A stretch of DNA of 64,000 nucleotides from positions 247,406-311,405 of the forward strand of contig CAVZFQ010000015.1 of NCBI GenBank assembly GCA_963774625.1, read 5' to 3'. The notes below the pieces were generated by a model, which saw only the letters and a list, made by a program, of their open reading frames with translations, made no database searches and was not told the origin of the DNA. This document shows, piece by piece, positions 32,252-41,417 of the stretch. Both the position numbers and the translations under genes were made by a program. Each line of letters begins with the position of its first letter. Position 1 is the first letter of the stretch. The stretch comes from VAXT01 sp963774625 (lineage in GTDB: Bacteria; Actinomycetota; Thermoleophilia; Gaiellales; Gaiellaceae).

Positions 32252-33351
32252 ACAGCGGCGAGCTGGGAGATCCGGAGGATCACGAACTCCGCAGACCTCA
32301 GCGGTGCGAAGCCGACGACGATGTTCACGACCCCGAGATCGATGTCGCTCTGAGTCGTGGTCTCCGAGTCGCACTTGACGAAGTAGGCGTCACGCGGCGA
32401 AGACCCCTGGAAAGCGCCCAGCCTGAAGAGGTTCTGCATGAACGCGCCGACATTTAGCCTGAGCTGCGCCCAGAGGGGCTCGTCGTTCGGCTCGGACACG
32501 GCCCACTCCGTGCCCCGGTACAGGCTCTGTTCGAGGAACAGCGCGAGCCTACGCACTGCGATGTACTTCCAGTCGCTCGCCGCCTCGTCCGAGCCGACGA
32601 GCGTGCGCGCACCCCAGGCGACCGTCCCATAGGTCGGGAACGAGCGGATCGCGTTCAAGCCAAGCGGGTTGAGCATGCCGTTCTCCGCGTCGGAGAGGTC
32701 GTAGGCCAGGCCTTGGGCCCCCCGCAGCGCCGCGTCGGTCCCGGCCGGCGATTTCCAGACCCCGTGCTCGAGGTCGGTTCGGGCGTAGAGCCCGGCCAGC
32801 ATCCCGGACGGCGGGAAGGCTCGGGGTCGGTCCCGGAGCGGATCGTCGAGCACGACCCAGGGGAAGTAGGCCGCGGAGTTGCTGCTCGTTGCGCGGCCCG
32901 GATCGACCACCCAGTTCCGTGCCTCCGCGACGGTGTCGACGTCTTCAGGAAGGTCGACGATCAAGAAGGCGCGCCGCTGCTCGCAGTAGGCCATGGCTGC
33001 GGTGAGGAGCCCTGCGGTGCCGGGGTCGGGTGAGCCGGGCAGGGGTGGCAGGCAGAGGATGTTGAGGAGGTCGACGTCGTCCAGGGCGTGGATCCCCGTC
33101 TTCGTCGCCTCATCGCCCTCGATCTCAGCGGATGCCGCGACTCTGACCACCCATGCTTCCAGCCCGCCGTTCTGGAAGAACTGCTGCACCGCGTACGAAA
33201 CGGGGCTGTCGAGGTGGAGCCCGCCGAACGCGCGCTCGAAATCGCCGTAAGCAAAGAGTTGGGTCGGCTCGTTTGTGATGCCCCTTTGCGTGTAGCCCAC
33301 GAAGGCCGTGACGGAGGTGCTGACACCGGCAATCGTGCGCTCGACGGGCAT
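32248..33351 (-). CDS. Orphan contractile tail sheath protein
   Basis: A 367-residue protein of the phage/extracellular-injection-system tail sheath family. The N-terminus MPVERTIAGVSTSVTAFVGY with TQRGITNEPTQLFAYGDFER is the usual sheath start. The C-terminal domain reads LNVGAFMQNLFRLGAFQGSS, DAYFVKCDSETTTQSDIDLG and VVNIVVGFAPLRSAEFVILR. No tube, baseplate, spike, tape-measure or ATPase gene lies nearby, so no injection apparatus is encoded here. ATG 33351 gives the standard start. Neighbours are xanthine dehydrogenase (convergent) and NucS (co-directional, 14 bases upstream). It could be a relic or a component used with genes elsewhere. Confidence 0.88.
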   Translation of the reverse strand: MPVERTIAGVSTSVTAFVGYTQRGITNEPTQLFAYGDFERAFGGLHLDSPVSYAVQQFFQNGGLEAWVVRVAASAEIEGDEATKTGIHALDDVDLLNILCLPPLPGSPDPGTAGLLTAAMAYCEQRRAFLIVDLPEDVDTVAEARNWVVDPGRATSSNSAAYFPWVVLDDPLRDRPRAFPPSGMLAGLYARTDLEHGVWKSPAGTDAALRGAQGLAYDLSDAENGMLNPLGLNAIRSFPTYGTVAWGARTLVGSDEAASDWKYIAVRRLALFLEQSLYRGTEWAVSEPNDEPLWAQLRLNVGAFMQNLFRLGAFQGSSPRDAYFVKCDSETTTQSDIDLGVVNIVVGFAPLRSAEFVILRISQLAAV

Positions 33352-33365
33352 CGCGACTCTCCGAC

Positions 33366-34037
33366 TCAGCCGAAGAGCGTCAGCTCGGGCTCGCGGTCGC
33401 CACGCAGGAGCTCCAGGTCGACCTCGACGCAGCCCAGCCCACGCAACTCGGCGAGCTTCACCGCCTGCGGCTTGATCGACTGGGCGGCGAGGATTCCGCG
33501 GCACTCCGCACGCGCAGGATCAACCCGGATGTACTCGAGGTAACGGCTGAGCTGCTCGACGGCCTCGATCGTCCCGATCCGCTTGATCTCGACGGCGACC
33601 CAGCCGCCCTCGGCGTCCCGGCACATGAGGTCGACGGGACCGATGTCGGTCGGCCACTCACGCCGAACGAGGGTCAGCCCTTCCGCGAGGACGCCCGGCT
33701 GCGCGGCGAGCTCGGCCTGGAGGTGGCTCTCGACGCCGTCCTTCTCGAGTGCCGCCGCCTCGCCCATCTCGTGGTCGGCGTCGCTCAGCACCTCGAGTAT
33801 GCGGATCTCGAGCCGGTCCTCGCTCCGGCCCGCGCGCTTGCGCACCACGATCAGGTCGCCGTCCTCTTCGATGACGGTCGGCGGCGTCATCCAGTTCAGC
33901 GGCTTGTAGCCACCGCTGTCGGCGTGCACGAGCACGGAGCCGTCGGATTTCAGCATCAGCAGGCGCGTCGAAACCGGCAGCACAGCGTTCAGCCGACCCG
34001 TGTAGACGACCTCGCAACGGGCGACGATGAGGCGCAT
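33366..34037 (-). CDS. nucS: Mismatch endonuclease NucS
   Basis: The non-canonical mismatch-repair endonuclease of actinobacteria and archaea, 223 residues. The N-terminal domain reads MRLIVARCEVVYTGRLNAVL and HADSGGYKPLNWMTPP. The nuclease domain has GPVDLMCRDAEGGWVAVEIK (Asp, Glu, Lys active site) and EQLSRYLEYI. The C-terminal ELTLFG resembles the clamp-binding peptide of NucS. ATG 34037 matches the length of mycobacterial NucS. An in-frame ATG at 34067 lies within a palindrome. It follows the Lrp regulator on the same strand. Confidence 0.95.
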   Translation of the reverse strand: MRLIVARCEVVYTGRLNAVLPVSTRLLMLKSDGSVLVHADSGGYKPLNWMTPPTVIEEDGDLIVVRKRAGRSEDRLEIRILEVLSDADHEMGEAAALEKDGVESHLQAELAAQPGVLAEGLTLVRREWPTDIGPVDLMCRDAEGGWVAVEIKRIGTIEAVEQLSRYLEYIRVDPARAECRGILAAQSIKPQAVKLAELRGLGCVEVDLELLRGDREPELTLFG

Positions 34038-34066
34038 CTTGAGGACCGTAGTGGCTGCTTCGGACA

Positions 34067-34082
34067 TGCCTGGTGCCAGGCA
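34067..34082. repeat. 16-base palindrome upstream of nucS
   Basis: TGCCTGG and CCAGGCA separated by TG, between the Lrp gene stop (34094) and the nucS start (34037). Candidate operator, or a weak terminator of the Lrp gene. Confidence 0.4.
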
Positions 34083-34093
34083 CCGGACACGGC

Positions 34094-34573
34094 CTAACGG
34101 GTGGGAACGAGCTCGTCGAGCGGCAGCGCGCGGCCCGCCAGCGGCGACGAGTGAATGATCGACGTCGTCGTCTGACCGAGGACGATGAAGCGGTCGAGGA
34201 TCTCCTCGAGGTCGTCCATCGACCGAAGGTGCAGCATCACGAAGAAGCAGTCCTCTCCGGTAATGCGATGGCATTCGACGACTTCCGGGATCTCGCGCGC
34301 GAGCTCCGGGATCTTCTGCAGCTGGCGGGTGGTCGGCCGCACCCGTACGACGGCCGCGATCGGAAAGCCGATCGCCTTCGGATCGACCTCGGCGCGATAG
34401 CCCGTGATCACGCCCGCACGCTCGAGCCGTTGAACGCGCTCGCCGACCGCAGGCGCCGAGAGGTTGATCCGCCGGCCCAGCTCGGCCATCGTGACCCGGG
34501 CGTCGGCCTGCAGTTCTTTGAGGAGGCGACGGTTGATCGGGTCGAGCAGCTGATTTTCGTTGGCTGAGGACAC
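34094..34573 (-). CDS. Lrp/AsnC family transcriptional regulator
   Basis: A 159-residue regulator. The N-terminal helix-turn-helix is LLKELQADARVTMAELGRRI, NLSAPAVGERVQRLERAGVI. The C-terminal RAM ligand-binding domain reads AAVVRVRPTTRQLQKIPELA, VVECHRITGEDCFFVMLHLR. GTG 34573 follows AAAGGGGG. It is divergent from the EamA transporter, a common pairing for amino-acid exporters controlled by Lrp proteins, so it probably regulates that transporter. Confidence 0.93.
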   Translation of the reverse strand: MSSANENQLLDPINRRLLKELQADARVTMAELGRRINLSAPAVGERVQRLERAGVITGYRAEVDPKAIGFPIAAVVRVRPTTRQLQKIPELAREIPEVVECHRITGEDCFFVMLHLRSMDDLEEILDRFIVLGQTTTSIIHSSPLAGRALPLDELVPTR

Positions 34574-34660
34574 CGAACCCCCTTTGCTTCATAGGCGCTA
34601 GGCCCGAAACGGCTTCGCTTGAGTCTGGCACAAGTCGGCACCCGAGGCGACCATTTCAGG

Positions 34661-35560
34661 GTGGAACGAGCAGTGCTTCTTCCCACGGGTCGACGAGCCC
34701 GCCTCGCGCGGGTAGCGGTCAACGTGCCACCCGAGGGCTACTTCGTCGGCAGTGCGATCTTCCACTACCTCGGACCGGCATTCGCCGTCCTGCTTTTCGT
34801 GCTCGTCGAGCCCCTGGGCGTCGCCTGGATCCGGATCGCCACCGCCGCGCTGATCTTCGCGCTCTGGCGCCGGCCGTGGCGTGCCTTCGCGCGTCTCGAC
34901 ACCAAGGGACGTCTGACGGTCATCGCCATGGGCGTGGTGCTGGCGACGATGAACGCCTGCTTCTACATCTCGATCGACCACCTGCCTCTCGGCACGGTCG
35001 CGGCGATCGAGTTTCTGCCCGTGATCGCGTTGGCCGCAGCCGGAGCGCGCACCGGGCGAAACGCGCTCGCGCTCCTCTCGGCCGTCGGCGGCGTCTACTT
35101 GCTGACCGACGTCCGCATCGAAGGGGAGCCGCTCGGCGTCGCCTTCGCCTTCGCCAACGCCGCCCTCTTCGCCCTCTACATCGTCCTCGCCCACCGCATC
35201 GCGCGGAGCAGGCAGATGAGCGGGATCGACGGCCTCGGTGCGGCGATGCTGGTCGCCTTCGTCGCCATCGCTCCGATCGGGGCCTGGAGCGCGGCACCCG
35301 CTCTGCTCGATCCCATCGCGCTCGCGGCCGGAATCGGCGTCGGGATCTGCTCGTCGGTCATCCCCTACGTTTTCGACCAGCTCGCGATGGCCAGGCTGAG
35401 TCGCGCCACGTACTCGCTGATGGTCTCGCTGCTGCCGGCGACGGCGACGGTCATCGGCATCGTCGTGCTCGCCCAGATCCCCTCGTCGACCGAGATTCTG
35501 GGCGTGGGCCTCGTGGTCGCGGCGGTCGCTGTCCACCGCGAAGGCAAGATGGTGAGCTGA
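34661..35560 (+). CDS. EamA/DMT-family transporter
   Basis: A membrane protein of about 299 residues with ten hydrophobic segments, two EamA repeats. RhtA-like features are IFHYLGPAFAVLLFVLVEPL, GVAWIRIATAALIFALWRRP, PLGTVAAIEFLPVIALAAAG and SSVIPYVFDQLAMARLSRAT. The likely role is amino-acid or metabolite efflux. The start is uncertain: GTG 34661 was chosen, but TTG 34619 and GTG 34724 are in frame, and the family-like part begins near PPEGYFVGSAIFHYLG. One base separates its stop from the aldo/keto reductase start, indicating co-transcription. Confidence 0.9.
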   Translation: MERAVLLPTGRRARLARVAVNVPPEGYFVGSAIFHYLGPAFAVLLFVLVEPLGVAWIRIATAALIFALWRRPWRAFARLDTKGRLTVIAMGVVLATMNACFYISIDHLPLGTVAAIEFLPVIALAAAGARTGRNALALLSAVGGVYLLTDVRIEGEPLGVAFAFANAALFALYIVLAHRIARSRQMSGIDGLGAAMLVAFVAIAPIGAWSAAPALLDPIALAAGIGVGICSSVIPYVFDQLAMARLSRATYSLMVSLLPATATVIGIVVLAQIPSSTEILGVGLVVAAVAVHREGKMVS

Positions 35561-36538
35561 ATGGACTACGTGCGCTTAGGCCCGTCGGAGCTGAAGGTTT
35601 CGCGGATCTGCCTGGGGATGATGAGCTACGGCGACCCGGGCTGGCGAGATTGGCTCCTGCCCGAGGAGGCGGCAGAGCCGATCGTGCGGCGCGCCGTCGA
35701 GGCGGGCGTGACGTTCTTCGACACGGCCGACATGTACTCGAACGGTGTCAGCGAGGAGATCACCGGCCGGCTCCTGGCCAAGCTCTTCGCGAGCCGCGAC
35801 GACTACGTCCTCGCGACCAAGGTCTACTACCCGATGGGGCCCGGCCCCGACGACCGGGGGCTATCACGCACGCACATCCTGGCCGCAATCGACGCCTCGC
35901 TCTCCCGGCTGGGGGTTGAGTACGTCGACCTGTACCAGATCCACCGCTGGGACGACGAGACGCCGATCGAGGAGACCATGTCCGCGCTCCACGACGTCGT
36001 GCAAGCAGGGAAGGCGCGCTACATCGGCGCATCCAGCATGTACGCCTGGCAGTTCGCGAAGGCGCAGCACAGCGCCGCGGTGGCCGGCGGAACGAGGTTC
36101 GTGTCGATGCAGAACCACTACAACCTGGTCTACCGCGAGGAGGAGCGGGAGATGATCCCCCTCTGTGTCGACCAGGGAGTGGGACTCATCCCGTGGAGCC
36201 CGCTGGCGCGCGGGTTGCTGGCCGGCAATCGTGAGCGGGGCGGCGGGCAGACGACGGTCCGAGCCGCTAGCGATCAGTTCGCCGAGATGTACGAGGACGC
36301 CGATTTCGACGTCGTGGACGTCGTCCGCGAGGTGGCGGAGGAGCGCGGTCTCCGTCCAGCTCAGGTCGCCCTCGCGTGGCTGCTCGGCAAGCCCGGGGTG
36401 ACCGCACCGATCGTGGGTGCGACCAAGCTGCGTCACCTGGAGGATGCGATCGCCGCGACGGACGTGACGCTGAGCGAGGAGGAGGTCGCTCGGCTAGAGG
36501 CGCCGTACCGGCCGCATCCGATCCTCGGTCACTCCTGA
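35561..36538 (+). CDS. Aldo/keto reductase
   Basis: A 325-residue NADPH-dependent oxidoreductase with a TIM barrel. The catalytic tetrad is visible: Asp and Tyr in FFDTADMYSNGVSEE, Lys in YVLATKVYYP, His in DLYQIHRWDD. Cofactor-binding elements are QNHYNLVYREEE and PIVGATKLRHLEDA. Closest to the AKR11/12 general-stress or YajO-type group. It starts immediately after the transporter stop. The substrate is unknown. Confidence 0.94.
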   Translation: MDYVRLGPSELKVSRICLGMMSYGDPGWRDWLLPEEAAEPIVRRAVEAGVTFFDTADMYSNGVSEEITGRLLAKLFASRDDYVLATKVYYPMGPGPDDRGLSRTHILAAIDASLSRLGVEYVDLYQIHRWDDETPIEETMSALHDVVQAGKARYIGASSMYAWQFAKAQHSAAVAGGTRFVSMQNHYNLVYREEEREMIPLCVDQGVGLIPWSPLARGLLAGNRERGGGQTTVRAASDQFAEMYEDADFDVVDVVREVAEERGLRPAQVALAWLLGKPGVTAPIVGATKLRHLEDAIAATDVTLSEEEVARLEAPYRPHPILGHS

Positions 36539-37180
36539 TCAGGCGGAGGGCGTCGGTGACGGCGACCGCCCGTAGTCGACCGCGGCTCGTACCTCTGCCG
36601 GCGCCGCGTCCGCGAGCTCCTTGTCAGGAGCGGCGCCGAGCGCATCGTTGATCACGGAGAACGCGAGCCGGAACGCGACGAAGGCCGTCGCTTCGAAGAT
36701 CTCCTGGTCGCCGAGCCCCACCTCGCGCAACCGTGCAATGTCACTCTCGGTGGTCGCATTGGGGTCACGCACGACCTGGCGCGCCCAGTCGGCGAGCGCG
36801 GCCTCCCGCTGGGACAGCGCGGGTGCCGGTGCGCCGGCGATGACTTGCGCCGCCGTCGCGTCGTCGGTGAGCTTCGCCAGGCGAGTCCCCCAGGCGAGCG
36901 AGCAGTACGAGTCGTTGCGTTCCGCGGCGGTTGTCGTAACGAGGACGGCCCAATCCCGATCGGTCAGGGCCGAGGCGCCCATCAGGCCCGTTCGAAGGTC
37001 TCTGAACGCCACTAGAAGATCCGGCCGCCAGCACCACAGTCGGGTCCAGTTGTTGACGTAGCCGTCGGCATCCCGGTCTGCGGCGAAGGCGGCTTCCTTA
37101 GCCTCGCTCCCGGGCGCTTCGCGCAAAAAGGTGGCCTCTTCAGTCAACGGCCAGCCAGCGTAATCGACCGTCAGCCACAC
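36539..37180 (-). CDS. AhpD-like carboxymuconolactone decarboxylase-family protein
   Basis: A 213-residue alpha-helical CMD/peroxidase-related protein: PDLLVAFRDLRTGLMGASAL, LTDRDWAVLVTTTAAERNDS, YCSLAWGTRLAKL, FEATAFVAFRLAFSVINDAL. The family's redox pair CxxC(H) is reduced here to a single Cys (YCSLAW), so the AhpD-type disulfide reductase activity is unlikely. It converges with the aldo/keto reductase with no gap. Confidence 0.82.
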   Translation of the reverse strand: MWLTVDYAGWPLTEEATFLREAPGSEAKEAAFAADRDADGYVNNWTRLWCWRPDLLVAFRDLRTGLMGASALTDRDWAVLVTTTAAERNDSYCSLAWGTRLAKLTDDATAAQVIAGAPAPALSQREAALADWARQVVRDPNATTESDIARLREVGLGDQEIFEATAFVAFRLAFSVINDALGAAPDKELADAAPAEVRAAVDYGRSPSPTPSA

Positions 37181-37332
37181 AGAGTGGCCACGAACCAGGA
37201 TAGGGGATCGTAGATCGGTCGTTGATTTCGCCTGCTCAGAGTGCTATCACCGTCTGGCACAGGCCGTAGGGAGGCGACATTGCTCGTGGGCTGACAGCGC
37301 TCAGGAGCTCAAAACGGGAGAGGGCGGCAACC

Positions 37333-40300
37333 ATGCGTCGAAGGAACATCGTCGGGCTCGTGATCTTTGGCAGCGCGCTTTTCCTGGCGCTACTCGCAGG
37401 AACCGGGCACTGGCCCGGCAGCTCGGACGCCTCGAAGTCGCCACCGCGCTTTGCGGCCGTTCCCGGCGCCGGTGGCGTCGAAGCGGAGAGCGAAATGTTC
37501 GACCTGATGGACACGTACTGGAACGACCGGGTGACCTACCCGACCGGCCGGTACGACAATGCCTGGCTGCGCAATGCCGCCCGACAGGACGCCCGGATCT
37601 CTCGCGGCGTGCCTGCCGGCCCCGATGGCCGTCCCAGCTCCGACCCGGCCGGCTCCAACTGGACCGCCCTTGGCCCGCGGCCGGAGCGGATGACCGGCTG
37701 CAGCGGTTGCTACGAGTACGGCAATACCGAGGGCCGCATCAATGACATCGCGGTCGACCCCACCACGACGACGAACGGCTCGATCGTCGCGTATGCCGCG
37801 AGCGTCGGCGGCGGCGTGTGGAAGACGACCAACTGCTGCACGACCAACACGACCTGGGCGGTGACCACCGACAACCCGCTCATTTCGTCGATCGCCATCG
37901 ACACGCTGTCGATCGACCCGGACGACCACAACACGATCTATGCGGGCACGGGCGATCTCAACTACGGCTCCTTCTCGATGGGCAGCCAGGGCATCCTGAA
38001 GTCGACCAATGCCGGCGCCACCTGGACCGTGCTCGGCGCGGATGTGTTCGGGCCCGCGTATCAGCAGCCTCCGGGCCAGTTCCCGCAGTACGACGCGGTC
38101 GGCAAGGTGCGCGTCGACCCGAACAACAGCAACAGGGTTGTCGCCGGCACCAAGAGAGGCCTCTACTTCTCATACAACGGCGGCGTCGACTGGACCGGGC
38201 CCTGTGCGACCAATTCGTTCACGACACATCGCCAGGACATCACGGGGCTGGAACTGACGGACATGGGCAGCGGAGTAACGCGGATCATCGCCGCGGTCGG
38301 CCCGCGCGGGTTTGCCACCACCGTCCAGTACGACCTCGGGTTCAACGGCGCGAACGGGCTCTACGCCGCGGCCATGCTCGCGTCCGGGTGCCCGACGTTC
38401 ACGTCGATCACGTCCAACGCGAACGGGTTCGTCTACGGCAACGCCGTGACCGGGAGCCCGTACCCGACGGGCGCGAACATGAATGCGACCAGCGGCGTTC
38501 ACTACGCCAACCCGACGACCGGCAACCAGCTCGGCCGGATCGACATCGCGGTCGCCCCCAGCAACCCAAACGTGATCTACGCGCAGGTGCAGTCGATCGC
38601 GGGGAACACCGTCGGCAACTGCGGCGGCGCGCCGGGCTGCCAGCTCGGCGTCTGGGCGACCGCCGACGGCGGAATCTCGTGGTCGTTCATGGCGGGCTCG
38701 GCCGGCCCGTCGCTCGGCGGCTGCGGCTTCGACTACCCGCAGAACTGGTACGACCAGGGTCTCGCTGTGGACCCGAACAACGCGGATCGTCTGTTCGTCG
38801 ACACGTACGACATCTGGTTCGCGACCCGCACGGGAACGTCGTTCACTGACCTCACCTGCGGCTACAGCGGCACGACCGGCCGTGTCGTCCACGTCGACCA
38901 GCACGCTCTCGCGTTCGTAAACGGCTCGTCGAGCATCCTCCTCGCCGGCAGCGACGGCGGGGCCTACTCGACGCTGAACGCCGACGTCGCACCGACCATG
39001 CCGACCTGGCAGAACATGGTCGGCGGCCTGAACACCATCGAGTTCTACTCGGGCGACATCAGCGGCAACTTCGCGACCGAAGTGAATGTGTCCGCGGCCG
39101 GAGGCTCACAGGACAACGGGCCCAGCGTCGTCGGCTTCGAGGAATACCCCACGGGCCCCGCCCAGTGGCAGATGACGATCGGCGGCGACGGCTTCTACGC
39201 GCGCATCGACCCCGTCGGGAGCGGGGCGGGCGAGAGCCGCCGCTACTTCGCCGGAAACAACAGCGGCGGCATGTCACGCTGCGTCACCACCGCCACCAAT
39301 AACTGTCGCGGGGGCGGCCTGGGCTACTCGAGCGTCCGCGGAAACTGGTCCGGCGACACCCAGTCGTTCATCATGCCCTTCGACCTCTTCCACGGTGGGA
39401 ATCCCTACGCTCCCGACTGCGCGCCGGCCGGAGTGCCGGGCGGGTGCGGTCACCTCGTCGCAGGAACGACCAGGGTCTGGGAGACGATCGCGGGCGGCAA
39501 CGCCGTGATGAACGCCGCGAGCTGGTACGTCACGAACAACCCCTCGACGCAGAACATGACCAAGCAGACGCTCGGCAACCGCTCGTTCATCAACCAGGTC
39601 AAGTACTCACCCAAGTGGATGAGCGATGCGATCGTCGGCACGAACGACGGCAACGTCTGGATCGGGTTCAACCTCGGGACGGGCGTGGCGTCGCAAGCGA
39701 ACTGGGTGAACGTCACCGGAGGCAACACCGTCCTGCCCAACCGGCCCGTGCTCGGAATCGCCCTCGACCCGTCGGCCCCGACAGCGGACCTGGCGACCGG
39801 CTACGCGGCTGTGGGCGGCTTCAACGCCAACACGCCGACCACTCCCGGCCACGTCTTCCAGGTCACGTGCACGGCGAACTGCGCGACGTTCACGTGGGCG
39901 AACAAGACCGGCAACCTGCCCGACATCCCCGTCGACTCGATCATCGTCAACCCGAGGATTCCGCAGCAGGTCTTCGCCGGAACGGACTGGGGTGTCTACT
40001 ACACCGACGACATCACGGTGGCCTCGCCGAGCTGGCTCCGGTTCGAGAACGGGCTGCCCCACGCGATGGTCTGGGACCTCCAGATCGACCGCGGGGCGAC
40101 GACGCTCTCGGCCTGGACGCGAAGCCGTGGCGCCTACGTGTGGCAGCTGCCGGGCGATTGGCCGCCACCGCCGCCGCCACCGCCACCGCCACCACCACCA
40201 CCTCCACCTCCACCTCCACCTCCGCCTCCACCGCCTCCGCCGCCGCCGCCACCGCCACCGCCTCCGGGCCCACCACCTCCACCACCGCCTCCGCCGCCAC

Positions 40301-40533
40301 CACCACCGCCTCCGCCGCCTCCGGCCCCACCGCCGGCGCGCTGTCGCGTGCCGAACGTGCTCGGCCTGCGGCTGGCAACGGCCAAGGCACGGATCCGGGC
40401 GCGGCGCTGCCGGGTCGGTCGAGTCGTCAGGGTTCGCTCCCGGCGCGTCGGCCGGGTCGTCGGCCAGAGCCCACGGGGCGGCTCCGTGCGGCGGGTCGAC
40501 TTCAGGGTCAACCTGCGGGTCGGCCGCCGCTAG
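37333..40533 (+). CDS. Giant exported VPS10/BNR-type propeller protein with poly-Pro linker and PASTA-like tail
   Basis: A 1066-residue protein. An N-terminal signal anchor (IVGLVIFGSALFLALLAGTG) is followed by a very long beta-propeller region with sialidase/VPS10-like repeats (VWKTTN, GILKSTNAGATWTVLG, GLYFSYNGGVDWTGPC, GVWATADGGISWSFMAGSAG, DWGVYYTDDI). A Pro/Gly-interrupted linker of about 55 residues precedes the tail CRVPNVLGLRLATAKARIRA, CRVGRVVRVRSRRVGRVVGQ, ending RVNLRVGRR. The tail is almost the same as that of the broken protease at 52111. No Asp-box glycosidase active site could be assigned. Probably a surface-bound binding or glycan-interacting protein. A strong terminator follows. 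Confidence 0.87.
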   Translation: MRRRNIVGLVIFGSALFLALLAGTGHWPGSSDASKSPPRFAAVPGAGGVEAESEMFDLMDTYWNDRVTYPTGRYDNAWLRNAARQDARISRGVPAGPDGRPSSDPAGSNWTALGPRPERMTGCSGCYEYGNTEGRINDIAVDPTTTTNGSIVAYAASVGGGVWKTTNCCTTNTTWAVTTDNPLISSIAIDTLSIDPDDHNTIYAGTGDLNYGSFSMGSQGILKSTNAGATWTVLGADVFGPAYQQPPGQFPQYDAVGKVRVDPNNSNRVVAGTKRGLYFSYNGGVDWTGPCATNSFTTHRQDITGLELTDMGSGVTRIIAAVGPRGFATTVQYDLGFNGANGLYAAAMLASGCPTFTSITSNANGFVYGNAVTGSPYPTGANMNATSGVHYANPTTGNQLGRIDIAVAPSNPNVIYAQVQSIAGNTVGNCGGAPGCQLGVWATADGGISWSFMAGSAGPSLGGCGFDYPQNWYDQGLAVDPNNADRLFVDTYDIWFATRTGTSFTDLTCGYSGTTGRVVHVDQHALAFVNGSSSILLAGSDGGAYSTLNADVAPTMPTWQNMVGGLNTIEFYSGDISGNFATEVNVSAAGGSQDNGPSVVGFEEYPTGPAQWQMTIGGDGFYARIDPVGSGAGESRRYFAGNNSGGMSRCVTTATNNCRGGGLGYSSVRGNWSGDTQSFIMPFDLFHGGNPYAPDCAPAGVPGGCGHLVAGTTRVWETIAGGNAVMNAASWYVTNNPSTQNMTKQTLGNRSFINQVKYSPKWMSDAIVGTNDGNVWIGFNLGTGVASQANWVNVTGGNTVLPNRPVLGIALDPSAPTADLATGYAAVGGFNANTPTTPGHVFQVTCTANCATFTWANKTGNLPDIPVDSIIVNPRIPQQVFAGTDWGVYYTDDITVASPSWLRFENGLPHAMVWDLQIDRGATTLSAWTRSRGAYVWQLPGDWPPPPPPPPPPPPPPPPPPPPPPPPPPPPPPPPPPPGPPPPPPPPPPPPPPPPPPAPPPARCRVPNVLGLRLATAKARIRARRCRVGRVVRVRSRRVGRVVGQSPRGGSVRRVDFRVNLRVGRR
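40162..40338 (+). repeat. Long poly-proline codon repeat
   Basis: About 55 CCN codons, nearly all Pro, with single Gly and Ala breaks. Confidence 0.8.
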
Positions 40534-40547
40534 CTGGAACACCTGTC

Positions 40548-40577
40548 GAGAGGGGCGCTCATTCGAGCGCCCCTCTC
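40548..40577 (+). terminator. Strong hairpin terminator between convergent genes
   Basis: GAGAGGGGCGCTC (40548-40560) pairs over 13 bases with 40565-40577, loop ATTC. It lies 15 bases after one stop and directly before the stop of the convergent gene, so it may serve both. Confidence 0.8.
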
Positions 40578-40578
40578 A

Positions 40579-41355
40579 TCACTCTTCCAGCCCTCGTTCC
40601 ACGGGCTGAACGTGCGACACGAGCTCGCCGTCGAGAACCGCGTGCACGGCAAACCCGGCGGGCTCGTCGGCGAGCACGATCTTCTGTAAGCGAAAGTCCA
40701 GTCGCGTTTGCACGTAGGTGCTGGGCACCGTCAAGACGGGACGGCCCGCGAGCTCGCCGATCATGGTGCGGTGCATGTGGCCGGCGACGATGCGGCGCAC
40801 CTGAGGGTGGCGCGCGACCACTTCTCCCAGGGCCTGCCGATCAGCGTCAGGGAGACCGAGCTCGTCCCACACGGGGATCCCGGTCAACAGGGGTGGGTGA
40901 TGCATCGCGAGCAGGGTCGGCGTCCTCGGCGCCATGGCCAGCTCCTCGTCGAGCCATCCGAGCCGGTCCGCGTCGAGGGCGCCAGGATCCTCCCCTGGGC
41001 GCGTCGTATCGACGGCGATGAGCCGCAGAGGCCCCAGATCGGCGGCGTACTGAACCGGCTCCCCGTCGCCCCCGGGCACGCCAAAGTGCCGGTGAAGGGC
41101 GCGGCGGTCGTCGTGGTTTCCGGGCAGCACGTAGAGCGGACCGGGCAGCGCCGCCAGGAGCTCGCGCACCTGCTCGTACTCGGCATCGGCGGCGTTATCC
41201 GCGAGGTCGCCGGTAACCAACACAGCGTCCGGTTGGGGGCGCAGTGCTCTGACCGACTCGATCGCCGCGGCGAGCTTGGCCAGCGAATCCTCGCCCGCCC
41301 AGTCCCCTCCGATATGAAAATCGCTCACCTGCACGAGGAGAAAGGGCCGGCCCAC
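40579..41355 (-). CDS. CpdA-like metallophosphoesterase
   Basis: A 258-residue calcineurin-like phosphoesterase related to 3',5'-cAMP phosphodiesterases. Metal motifs are QVSDFHIGG (DxH), VLVTGDLADN (GD), LYVLPGNHDDRRA (GNHD), LLAMHHPPLLTG and IVAGHMHRTM (GHxH). Soluble, no signal peptide. The substrate could be a cyclic nucleotide, but this family is broad. Confidence 0.9.
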   Translation of the reverse strand: MGRPFLLVQVSDFHIGGDWAGEDSLAKLAAAIESVRALRPQPDAVLVTGDLADNAADAEYEQVRELLAALPGPLYVLPGNHDDRRALHRHFGVPGGDGEPVQYAADLGPLRLIAVDTTRPGEDPGALDADRLGWLDEELAMAPRTPTLLAMHHPPLLTGIPVWDELGLPDADRQALGEVVARHPQVRRIVAGHMHRTMIGELAGRPVLTVPSTYVQTRLDFRLQKIVLADEPAGFAVHAVLDGELVSHVQPVERGLEE

Positions 41356-41417
41356 GGCGGAACATTATGGTCTCGAGCATGGCGCGCTACTGACGCGGCC
41401 AGGAAAGATAGGCGGCA

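Noticed and set aside
32248..33351. Prophage or contractile injection-system cluster
   Set aside because: Only the sheath gene is present; all neighbours are metabolic or repair genes.
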